A model generated the notes under the pieces. The model did no database searches, was not told the origin of the DNA, and worked only from the letters and a program-made list of their open reading frames with translations. Of a stretch of DNA of 64,000 nucleotides, positions 34,739-44,535 are shown in pieces (positions within the stretch are counted from its first letter, which is position 1; every line of letters starts with the position of its first letter). Origin of the DNA: Pseudisothecium myosuroides (taxonomy: Eukaryota; Streptophyta; Bryopsida; Hypnales; Lembophyllaceae); assembly GCA_951799445.1 (NCBI GenBank), contig OX637293.1:25606001-25670000 (forward strand), given 5' to 3'. The position numbers and the translations under genes were made by a program.

Positions 34739-37128
34739 CCCCCTTATTGAGACTACTTGGGAAAAAGAGTTGTAGTTGTGAGTGTGTTTTGCACAAGTAT
34801 ACAAGCATGTACTATCCCATGCACTAGAGTTGTGTAGGTACGCAAATATCCATAGCCAATCACAACTCTAGTAGGCCCTATTACACCTCTATAGATCAAA
34901 CCTACAAAAGACACCCTATATGCTCCATATACGTACTAAACTTTGTGTAGACATGCAAATATCCGTGGCTAATTACAAGAACACAAACTACAATTAGTTG
35001 AATTCTCTCATTAGCATTAGAATGAAAAAGTAATTGGAAAGATATGATAGGAACTATTGAGCCTAGTTCCTACAATCATATTGGTAAAATTCTATATGTT
35101 TATGTTGACAAAAGAATATGAATTCCAATGTTTTAATGAATGTAGCATTTGGATGTGAAATGCAAAAGTTATGAAGGATCAAATTAAGGTGATAAAATTA
35201 TGAATTGCCACTTGATTAGATGATAAGGTGGTGTGCCACGCCTTCATGCATTGGTCACATTGGAGGCAAAAAGACGACGAATTCTTTCACTAAGGAGAAG
35301 TTACATTAGTTAATAATTTATTACAGAATGATCAAATTTGGAAATTTTAGATTCAAATCTCAAATCAAGGATCTTGAATTAGTTGAAAGAAGTTATGGAA
35401 TACAAAGCAAAGTACTACAAAATATATAGCGGACAAATTTTACATTTATGCTCCATTGGAAAAAAATGGAGTTTATGCACTTGAGCTTTTTTGATTTAGT
35501 GTATCAAATACAAAGAGATGTACAACTTAAATGTTATTTAACACAAAAAATGGACATTGTTAATGATAAAGTCAAATGCATGCTTTTAGATGATGTTGTA
35601 TTTAAATAACTTCTCATTCATCCTAAATAATACATGCTATTTAAAACCAAAACTTCCTTTATGATTAAATTGATGAAAATGAGATACTTAATATATTTTA
35701 TTCAATGACACAAGCTAATTATGAAGACTTTCAAAGTAATAGTGTTTCAACAGTAAAAGAATTAAATAGTCAATTTGCAAGATTTGAGGGTCACTAGAGA
35801 CTTTGGATGACTCAATTGCAAAGATATTGTTTTGTAGAGACCTCTTGTATTGGTACTATAACCTTGCCAAGCTATCTATCAACAATCTTGAATAGCGATA
35901 CAATTTAAGAGAACCAACCCATACACTTGGCTTTAGGAACATGTACACTTTTCTAGTCAAAACTTGATCCATATAATGTGATTGGCAAGGTGATTGGTTA
36001 GTTCTTCTATATTAAACAAGTAGCTAAACTATGAGTGGATTTTTCACATTAGCACTAGCTACTTGTCTTCCACCAAGTTGCTTCTACCTATATAAAATCT
36101 CTTCTCTTTTGATCCAAATCTAATAATAAGCTCTAGCATTTTACTACCTAAGGGGCCAAGCCAATGATTTCTTTCTTGATAAATTGTTGCTACAATGTTC
36201 TTCGATTCCGATATTGGCTACCTTTACACTAAATAGAAGAGTATACAAGTGGATAAAATTGTCAAATGCATTTCCAAAAAACATAGTGTTTTGCCAAATT
36301 TTAGATAATATTATGGATGAAAGTGTATAAGTAATGAATAGATATACATAATTGAATGATTTGTATGACTTGCCTTGCATTCTAGGGTGCATCTTGGACC
36401 ACTACCAAAGAAACAATAAAAAATCATGGAGCCAAGGATATCAATTGGTTCTCCTAGCCACAACAACAATAAATGGATCTTGTAAAACAAGATCACTTAT
36501 AAAATCAATAAGGGGTGCACTTGCAATCAACACTGTCTAAAATGCAACACTTATATTTCAACCAGAAAGCATCATTTTTTTCTAGATATTGATTATACAA
36601 GATGTACATGACCAAAACATGAAAGTCTACTAGAACAAGCTATTGATTTAGGATACTTATGAAATTTCATGATTTATTCATACAAAATCCAAATAATACA
36701 TGCTATAATCTACATGAACCTTCTTTCAATTGGTAATGGGACCTAAAAAAGATTTTATATTTGATAATAGTAGTTATGCTCAAATGCAATTAGTATTGAT
36801 TTTAAGTGCACATACCTTAGTTCCTTCCGGTGCTGTTGACAAAGTCTTCTCATGTCTTTGAGGAACAAGGCAAAAAATTGACAATTTCTTCCAAATTGTT
36901 TATGACCATGGACCTTCTTTAATTTTTGGTTATCAAAAATGCCACCTTCCAAATTTTTTGGTTGTCATAGTCATATTTTCCAAAAACAATTGATTTCAAT
37001 TCAAATTTTCAATTATAAAACAAAAGCCTATAAAATATTCTAACTTAAAATAATATATCTAAGTGTGTAGTTATGCCAATTTCTCACTTTATAAGTGAGA
37101 AGCTAATAAAATCAATCAACACAAATCA
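34739..37128. other. AT-rich intergenic region, no gene seen
   Basis: About 2.4 kb. Contains two related blocks near 34790-34850 and 34900-34980 sharing ATGCAAATATCC and GTGTAG phrases, and scattered short frames without domains. No RNA gene or element boundary could be supported. Confidence 0.45.
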
Positions 37129-37132
37129 TTAA

Positions 37133-37976
37133 CCTCTAAAGTCCTAAGGCCTTATTTCCATCAAAAACCACTCAAAACTGCCATTTCTATATCAAAGGGC
37201 AAAAAAATTTAAAAATTGTTTTTTTGCATATCTAACCTAATAGGATCTTGTATTGGACTAGTGTAAGAATGTATGGAAGAGATTTTAAAAACTTTGACAA
37301 TGTGGATCGCAAGATATTTGCATTTAAGTGAAGAAAATGAGTTTTTAATTTTTAATTTTATATGATGAAGAATTGAGTTGAAAGCTTAGTAAGAAAATTT
37401 AGAAAAAAAAAACATTTAATTTTCACTCATTAAAAATTGTTAAGTAGAAATAAATTTAAGATCGAAGGGAAAGCTAATTTGTTAATAGCTCTGAGATGGA
37501 GTTGAAACACAAATCTCAATGGTGAGGTTGTTCTTGCAAGAGACTTTAACCTTGTGAAACTTTTCTTCTTGAAAAATTGTGAAAATTGAGTTCAAAAATT
37601 AATCCTACAAATTATTTTTTCAAGAAGATGCTTTAATTGCCCAAAAAATAAGATTGTCTATAACTTCATAACAACTCCAAATGGAATGAATCAAAACTTT
37701 CCATATATATAATAATATATTCTATGAATAAGAAAAAAATATTTTTTAATTTAAAGTTTTTTTGAGTTTTTTTTTGCCTACCACACCAAAAAAATTGACT
37801 TTTTGTGCCATAATTTTTGCACTCAGGCACCATTTGGAATAAAAGTTATATTTTTAAAAAGCTAATGTATTTTTCTATCATCACAAAAAATACATAAAAT
37901 TAAGTCAAATATTAAAACCGTTAAAGCATGCCCAAAATTCATTTTGTCCCCCAAGGGGACAATGAGACATTAGGGG
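37133..37976 (-). mobile_element. TTAA-flanked element (family A, inverted copy)
   Basis: An 844-bp block between TTAA 37129-37132 and TTAA 37977-37980. It begins CCTCTAAAGTCC and ends GAGACATTAGGGG. The interior is the reverse complement of family A: AACTGCCATTTCTA, AGGATCTTGTA and TTTTGCACTCAGG. It is more diverged than the copies at 22726, 38622 and 51065. Confidence 0.72.
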
Positions 37977-37980
37977 TTAA

Positions 37981-38289
37981 AGAAATGAGAGAAAACAATC
38001 ATGGCCCATGGCCCATAGTACACAACATCCCCACAAAGTATCCTTTTAATATCTCTAGTGCAATCAAACACTAGGCATTCAACCAATTATTGCATGGTTT
38101 GTAGTTTTTCAATGCCACCCAACCTGTTGTGTCAAGAGAGGGCTTCACGGGATTTTTTTGTTTTATTTTTTTATTTCTTGAATAAATTTAATTCAATTTT
38201 TTCTTAAAGTTTTTGGAGAATATAAGACTTAGTGTGAGATTCTAAGTAGAACCGTCACCACCCCACCTACCTCTAATAAGTACACCTCG
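37981..38289. other. Intergenic spacer, no gene seen
   Basis: AT-rich, with a T-run-rich centre (38150-38220). Nothing recognised. Confidence 0.4.
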
Positions 38290-40090
38290 CGAAAGTAAAA
38301 ATTCTCTCTACAATACCCAACAACTTTCATCTGTCCACCCTATTTTGCCAATCAAAAGAATTTTCCATCATATAGAATATAATTGCCATAAATTTTTGTC
38401 TTGCATAATGAACATTCAATTCTTTTACAATTCCAATCAAACATACCAAATTTGGATTTAGAAAAAGCAAAATTTTATTTTTGGTGAATTGTTTCATTTA
38501 AAATTAAAAGTTTTACATTCTAGTTGATTCAAAAACATTGGTGATGAAATTTTTAATTTGATTGCATAGATATGTAGGAAACATCTATACACATCTCTCA
38601 CATTCAAATACACCCCATTAACCACTAAAGGACCAAATTGCTATTTTTAACAACATAGTGATTTTAAGCAGGAATGTGTGACTAGAAATTTTTCTAATTT
38701 AGGCTGAAATTTTAATAGAAGGTGGAGACAAGGAATATCTTTCATATGCACTAAATTTCATGACATTTGGAAATAGTAGTCAATAGTTATGGCCTAATAT
38801 GTTACTTTTTTTTTGTAATTGGGCAATCTGGGCAGATAAAAAAAAATTCACTTTTTTCAAAAAAATAAATTTGAAATTATTTTTCTAGAGTTATATAGAT
38901 ATAAAAAGCTTTTAATCATTCCATTTCAATCAATGAGTCAAAAGTTATGAGGAGTTTGAGTTTACAAGCAGTTATGGATTTTCTATTCTAAAATAAACTT
39001 TGAAGTTGTTCATTTCACTCAATTCTCAATATTTTTTGAAAAAAATAAAATCATATGATGTAGATTGTTTATAACAACATTACATCCATTGGGATAGACA
39101 ATTTTCAATTCCATAATTAAATTTTTAACAATTTTGTATTTTGAATCATTTTCTACTTCTTTCTACTTACTATTTTATTCCTATATGTTGTACAATTCCA
39201 AATGACTTGAAATTTTTTAAGCATGTAGCCAACTTGTTTAGGAAAAAGAATTCAAAGAAGCACCACCATTTTGGACATTTTTTCATGCAAATGTGACCTT
39301 ATGAAGTGCAGCTGCCTTGCTTTTCACAGGGACAAAAAAAGGATTTATGTGAATTCAAATGCTAATATCTTGCAATCCGCACGGTAGAAAATTATGAATT
39401 TTTTTTCACATCTTCTTAAACTAGCATACTATAAGATCCTATGGTTACATGTGTCCAAAAATGTTTAAAAAAAAAATTGGTACTTGTACTAGAAATGGCA
39501 GTTTTGGAGTGTTTTTGGTGAAAACATAGTGAAAGAACTTTAGGGATTAAGTAACAAAAATATGATCTATGAAGAGTTCAATGTGAAGTGACATATGATC
39601 AAATTTTATAAAATAGATATCTCTATACTTTAACTACATTTTGGCAAAGTAATTGTACCATTTCTTAAATGCTCAAAATTAATAACATTGTGTGGGTCAA
39701 ATAGCAAAATCTAGCTAAGGTAGAGAGAAATCTATTTCACAAAATTTGGTCCTATGACCCTTCACATTGAAATTCTTCATAGATCATATTTTTGTTACTT
39801 AATGAGGTGTATTTTAATGTGAAAGATGTGTATAGATGTTTCCTACATATTTATGCAATCAAATTAAAAAAATTCATCAGCAATGTTCTTGAATCAATTA
39901 TTATGTAAAACTATTAATTTTAAAGGAAACAATTTGCCAAAAATGGAATTTTGCTTTTTTTAGATCCAAATTTGGTATGTTTGATTGGAATTGCATAAGA
40001 ATTGAAAGTTCATTATGGAAGACAAAAAAATAGCAATTATATTCTATATGATGGAAAATTCTTTTGAATGGTAGAATAGTGGGACAATTG
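38290..40090. repeat. Large palindrome (arms ~380-430 bp) split by a TTAA element
   Basis: The left arm is 38290-38621 plus 39551-39645; the right arm is about 39715-40090 in reverse complement. Examples: AGAATTTTCCATCATATAG versus CTATATGATGGAAAATTCT, TATGTAGGAAACATCTATAC versus its complement near 39830, and GTAACAAAAATATGATC (39551) versus GATCATATTTTTGTTAC (39782). The unpaired loop is only about 70 bp. The left arm is interrupted by the family A element 38622-39546; the right arm is uninterrupted. A transcript would fold into a long hairpin. Confidence 0.85.
38622..39546 (+). mobile_element. TTAA-flanked element (family A), with the empty site preserved
   Basis: A 925-bp block beginning CCACTAAAGGACC and ending AACTTTAGGGA, with TTAA on both sides (38618-38621 and 39547-39550). 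The palindrome's other arm reads, in reverse complement, ACACCTCATTAAGTAAC with a single TTAA. The occupied arm reads ACACCCCATTAA, element, TTAAGTAAC. The element is therefore precisely inserted, and TTAA was duplicated. Confidence 0.9.
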
Positions 40091-40299
40091 AGAGTAGTCT
40101 GGTACTGTACAATTATGAGTTCCTCACTAGGTCGCATATAAAGGTCATGCAAGCAAATGACCATTCCAAATGTAATAAACCTTTGTATTGTTAATGTATC
40201 ACACCAATCGGGGCCCAGATCTAGATTCTACTGTACAACTAATTGCAAGAATCAAAGTCAAAGTCCACCTACGTAACATTGTTCACAAAGTAATGTTTA

Positions 40300-40690
40300 A
40301 TAGGACAAATGGTTATATGGACTTTCTTTCAAGGTTTATTTTTGGTCTTTGAACAAATGGTTATATAGGCAATCACTGACTTGTTTGGCTTTCTATGTGG
40401 CATCTGCTTTGTGGTTTGGCTTGCACCAACATATTCTGCACAAGTGTATTCTAAGCGTTGAAGATCTGAAATGCTCATTTCCATCTCTAGCTGAAAAGTG
40501 TAGAAAGAAATTTGAGTTCGATGATGCGGTTGCATGTCCCTCAAACATTCAGATTTGCAGCCTAGCAAAATAGTTAGTGACAGTGTTCTCTTTTTAGGCA
40601 ATTAAATGCCCGATTTCCTTAAAAAAATGGGCAACTTCAAGCCTATAGAACAAAAAGAGGGTAAATGTGTTAAAAAATGCTACACTGTAA
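40300..40690 (-). repeat. Dispersed repeat (family I, copy 2)
   Basis: Reverse-complement matches to 9150-9470: TCTTTTTAGGCAATTAAAT, AATGGGCAACTTCAAGC and GGTAAATGTGTT. Short open frames here are treated as repeat sequence. Confidence 0.45.
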
Positions 40691-40833
40691 CGATGGCTAT
40701 GCACACTTTTGCCACAATGTTTCCAAAACCTTGTTTCATCCATCTTGCAGGGCCAGCGTATACAAAAATTACATACTCAAAACTTTTGAAATGAAGGAGT
40801 CAGGAAGCTCAGAACTTTGAAAAAAAGGCCTTA

Positions 40834-41290
40834 GGGCATCTCCACCGGTTCACTGCAAACTGCCCCGGTGTCAGATGTGGCGTTTCCGGAAGCCTTTTTG
40901 TGACCCACCAGTTGCAGGTTTCTCAATTTGTCAACCCAGGCCGCGGCAGAAATCAATCAGATCACGTCAAGTTGCCGTGCCTTCGTCATTTGACTTTAGC
41001 CACGGTACTGACAAAAGAAAATGATTTGGACCCGTGATCCCTGGAGGAGCCTAGTTGGGCATTGAATGGAGATTGAAGATTCGTCAGAGATGTGCACAAG
41101 GGAGTGACGCGTGGAATTTCCTTGCTTGGCTCAGAACATTTCTGCCTTGGAAACTGGGTTCAACAGTGTTGCTGGGAAGTTCCAATGCGTACTGGTGGGG
41201 GCCAAAAAAAATGGCGGGGCCTTTGTCAGAAAATTGACACGCCAAACTGTCTTTGGCGTGCCCATTTTCAGCGAACCGGTGGAGATGCCC
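40834..41290. mobile_element. PIF/Harbinger (Tourist-like) MITE
   Basis: The ends GGGCATCTCCACCGGTTC (40834-40851) and its exact reverse complement (41273-41290) are perfect 18-bp TIRs. TTA flanks both sides (40831-40833 and 41291-41293), the 3-bp target typical of PIF/Harbinger. GGGCATCTCCA ends are well known in plant MITEs. The element is 457 bp, GC-richer than its surroundings, and non-coding; the open frames at 41055-41428 are incidental. Confidence 0.85.
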
Positions 41291-41293
41291 TTA

Positions 41294-41853
41294 GAACCAT
41301 TTAAATTGCTCTGGAGGATTATTACATTGACCAATTCTGCACGTACTTGTTTGCAAATTGATATTGGAATCCGATCCGCCAAAGAATGCAAAAGTCAAAG
41401 TAAGCTCTGGAAATGCACCAGTAATTAAGCTGGATCAAATTTAAGTGAGAATTTCAGAAACCTCCAAGTGCTTGATCATATGTTACGGTGGACCTGTATC
41501 CCTTTTGACCCCTCCTGGTTGTGAAGTGAACATTCTCCAAGATGAAATTGAAATCTGACTGCTTCCTGATGATGTTTCTTTCAAATAACGTACTTCGCAT
41601 TCATCCAAGGAACTCCATGCTTGGAGTATCAACAAGCTACCTTCTTTGATGACCAATGTGATGATTCAAATGACACATATTTCATAGAGTCTAATATTTG
41701 CTTGAACAAGGATTTAAGCTAAAATATGCAAAGGTTCTGAAACACTACTGTAACTCTTCTGCAATAAATAATCGAGTAAATAAACCACGTGCACCTACCA
41801 TCTTCGAAGCTTTTCAAGTAACTCTTCTGCATCACTCACTTATTCTACAATAC
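41294..41853. other. Intergenic, no gene seen
   Basis: Spacer between two MITEs. No domain-bearing frame. Confidence 0.45.
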
Positions 41854-42165
41854 AATGGCGAATTTCATTAAAATGGCGGTATTCCATGTGCCATTTTCAC
41901 ACTGTGATATCTAGGAAAAGTATACATTGTTAACATCTAGGTCTATTTAGATTTCAGAAATCTAGGACCAACATAGATATCGGACCGTGCAGTTTGAAAT
42001 ATTTAGGATGGGTATAGATTTCAAATATCTAGGACCAATGTAGATTTCAAAAATCTAGTACTGATATAGATTGAAGTTTAGAAAAAAACAGTTCAAACTA
42101 TGCGGTCTGAACTGCTAAAAGTGACAAATTACCGGAATACCGCCATTTTAATGAAATTGGCCATT
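41854..42165. mobile_element. MITE with ATTTCATTAAAATGGC ends (family H, copy 2)
   Basis: 312 bp with 32-bp terminal inverted repeats matching at 31 of 32 positions (left 41854-41885, right 42134-42165; core ATTTCATTAAAATGGCGG). ACAATA flanks both sides (41847-41852 and 42166-42171, one extra base at left). The interior holds four to five degenerate ~28-bp units with ATCTAGGACCAA and TAGATTTCAAA. Confidence 0.82.
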
Positions 42166-42175
42166 ACAATAGAAC

Positions 42176-42236
42176 CTCTCTTACTGCATACTCTCTTACT
42201 GCATACTCTCTTAGTGCATAATATGCAATAAGAGAG
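42176..42236. repeat. Three 15-bp tandem units ending in a hairpin
   Basis: CTCTCTTACTGCATA occurs at 42176-42190 and 42191-42205, and with one change at 42206-42220. The last unit can pair with ATGCAATAAGAGAG (42223-42236). Confidence 0.8.
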
Positions 42237-42987
42237 ATTCCTAGGTGGGGCCAATTTCAAATATTTAATCTCGAAAGTAGTGTAGTTAGAAGCCACGTTA
42301 GTCAAGTGCCATTACTACAACTGTATAACTGCATAAAACCTTTCTAAATGCATAGTTTCAATACTAAGGTAGGTATCCCAAAACCGCCATTGAACTTAAA
42401 GCGTCAGCTTCATTGTGTGTACATCTCCAAAATCAGTTATGTACCTCTGTGGAAGAAATGCTTTTAGAACCAAACTTTGTTCCTTCATAACTTTTGCATA
42501 CAATATCCAAATGTTGCGTTCTTTGGTGCGTTGGAACCTCCTTTCCCTTGCCAATAAGAATATAGAAGAATTTGAACAGTCTAATAGTAGTAATTATGCA
42601 CAGGAGCAATTTGTGACGGTTTAAGGATACCTACCTTATTGCACTGCCATCGTTTCAAAAGTCCTCAGCCACGTAGTCCTGTAAATATTGTACAGTTACA
42701 TTTTTTCTATCACATACTATTCTGGAAGTCCAAAAAATCGAAGAAACCATCAGTCACGGACAGCAGCACGCCAGCATGACAGCAGCCCAGTCATCTTGTG
42801 TGGCCTGCCTTGCAGAGACTGCGTCAATTGCGCGTCCGGCCTGACTTGGAGGTAACTTAATTAAATTGGGTCATGATGCAAAGGGGAAATCATTTAACTT
42901 ACAAAATCGGTAGCACCAGCAGTCCTGACAGTGTTGTAGACAGATTCTTCAGGTAGCTCCCCCTGCAGAGCGTCTGGCATACCTTGT
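42237..42987. other. Intergenic, no firm gene
   Basis: Mixed composition. A segment near 42801-42850 (CAATTGCGCGTCC) is a diverged copy of one near 43000-43055, a local duplication. No gene supported. Confidence 0.4.
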
Positions 42988-43380
42988 TCATTGTGTGGGG
43001 CCTGGCTTGCATTGCCTGGACTGGATCAATTGCGCGTCCTCAGGCTGGCTGGGAGGAAATGACCTGTTTATTGTCAGCAGTGCGTCTCTGAACTCGGTCC
43101 AGATTGTCTGCAAATTTGATGCCTTCTCAATTCGCATGCGTCCAATGTCGTTGACGCAGTCTTGTTCATGCATGATAATGGCTTCCTCATACAATAATAT
43201 ATATTTGGATGAAAAGATAACCACGACGGTACTGCAGGTTGCGTGCTCCATGGGTTCTCCACTTGCACACGTTACCAGGGTGCCGACTACAGTGTGGCGG
43301 GTAATGAGTGCACAGGATTCGCGGTCATTCGCCAAGAAAGAAGGAGTTGTCACCCACTTGGCTGCAATAAACAATTCCAT
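42988..43380 (-). CDS. Candidate coding exon, unrecognised
   Basis: A 130-codon minus-strand frame with balanced amino-acid use (for example VVGTLVTCASGEPMEHATC and MRIEKASNLQTIWTEFRDAL), in a patch of higher GC content than its surroundings. The opposite strand is also open over the same span, so one strand is a shadow. I recognise no domain and see no clear partner exon. It may be an exon, decayed gene sequence or chance. Confidence 0.25.
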   Translation of the reverse strand: MELFIAAKWVTTPSFLANDRESCALITRHTVVGTLVTCASGEPMEHATCSTVVVIFSSKYILLYEEAIIMHEQDCVNDIGRMRIEKASNLQTIWTEFRDALLTINRSFPPSQPEDAQLIQSRQCKPGPTQ

Positions 43381-43396
43381 TCACTGGCCTGTATAA

Positions 43397-44535
43397 GCTT
43401 CACTGTACTTGTGTAACTTAGTAATAGCAAGATGTAGGAGGGCATCAGATACTTGATCTCAGGTTTGCAAGATACGGTAGACCAGACTCAGACTTCCACC
43501 ATGACATTACCTGCAATACCACCAGAATTACTCGGTTCGGTGGGGCCAGTGTCTTGTTCTGTACAGGGAAGGAGCGGGTTCTGAAGAGTCCACAGAGCTC
43601 CACTAATACATGCCAGTCTTGGAGAGCCCAAGCAAGTTAGCGCAGCGTTTTGCAGTTTGTCTCGTCAGTTTCAGGTCGACAGGCGTGACCCTCGCGAGTG
43701 CTTTGCTCATCTGTGCTCAGAGCTGTGTGGAGTTGTTGCTCTTCTTCAGACAAGAGCGCCTCGAGAGAGATCTTTTGACAGGATCCACGAGAGACGAAGA
43801 TTTCTTGCACGGCTAGGCGAGCTTGGTTCCCCCAATCGGGGTGACCCTGCTGGAGGGTTCGCTTCATTTCCCTCGCATGGGTCTGATTCTGTAGAACGCA
43901 GATAGAGTAGTTGCAGTATTCGTCCCTCTCCTTTGCTTTGGTTGCATGAAGCATGGACTTGAAGCGTGCACAGTGCATGCACTCCGCCTAGGTTGCAAGC
44001 ACATGATGACTAGCTTGTTGCTAAGACTTAGAAGTGCCCTTGTGGTAGCTCGATGAAGGGAGGCTAGTGACGACGTACGTTGTGTACGTATTTTGAGCAG
44101 GACGTGGGAGAGGTCCTTCTGTTGCCAAGCAGGGTGAGGGGTCGTGAGCGTCAGGCTGCGGAGGGCATTACCTTACATATGAGTTTGTGAGCCTCGACCT
44201 CTGAAGATCATCGCAGCTTCTGTTTGTTTGTGAGATTGTGCATTGCCAGTGCATCGAGGTGAATTAAGATGAGAAGGGTGCTGTCTTTCCTGGTGTGGCT
44301 GTTCAGCTTCTGGACTTGGAAAGATTTTTTCCTTCGTTGGCTTCGGAGTCCTGCCTCTTGTCCCGCCAGCGGAGAGGCTTCTGAGCATTTGTCTTCCCAA
44401 GAAGGGCAACCGGAATCGAAGTTGGCAAGTTTTCTCTCTTCCTTACCTGAAGATAAACGCTGGTGCGACCGTTTGGATTTTCGTGGAGACTCGAAAGTCA
44501 GAATTGAGTTTGGAAGCTCTGGGTTACACTTTTCC
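43397..44535 (+). other. Upstream region / possible 5' leader of the ROCO gene
   Basis: About 1.1 kb of relatively GC-rich sequence directly before the ROCO coding region, consistent with promoter and untranslated leader. A frame from 44269 runs open into the ATG at 44536 (and beyond to 44799), but it is out of phase with the LRR-coding frame. Its first part (MRRVLSFLVWLFSFW) has no match I recognise. Confidence 0.35.

Noticed and set aside
41055..41428. Coding frames at 41.1-41.4 kb
   Set aside because: They lie mostly inside the Harbinger-like MITE and have no domain.
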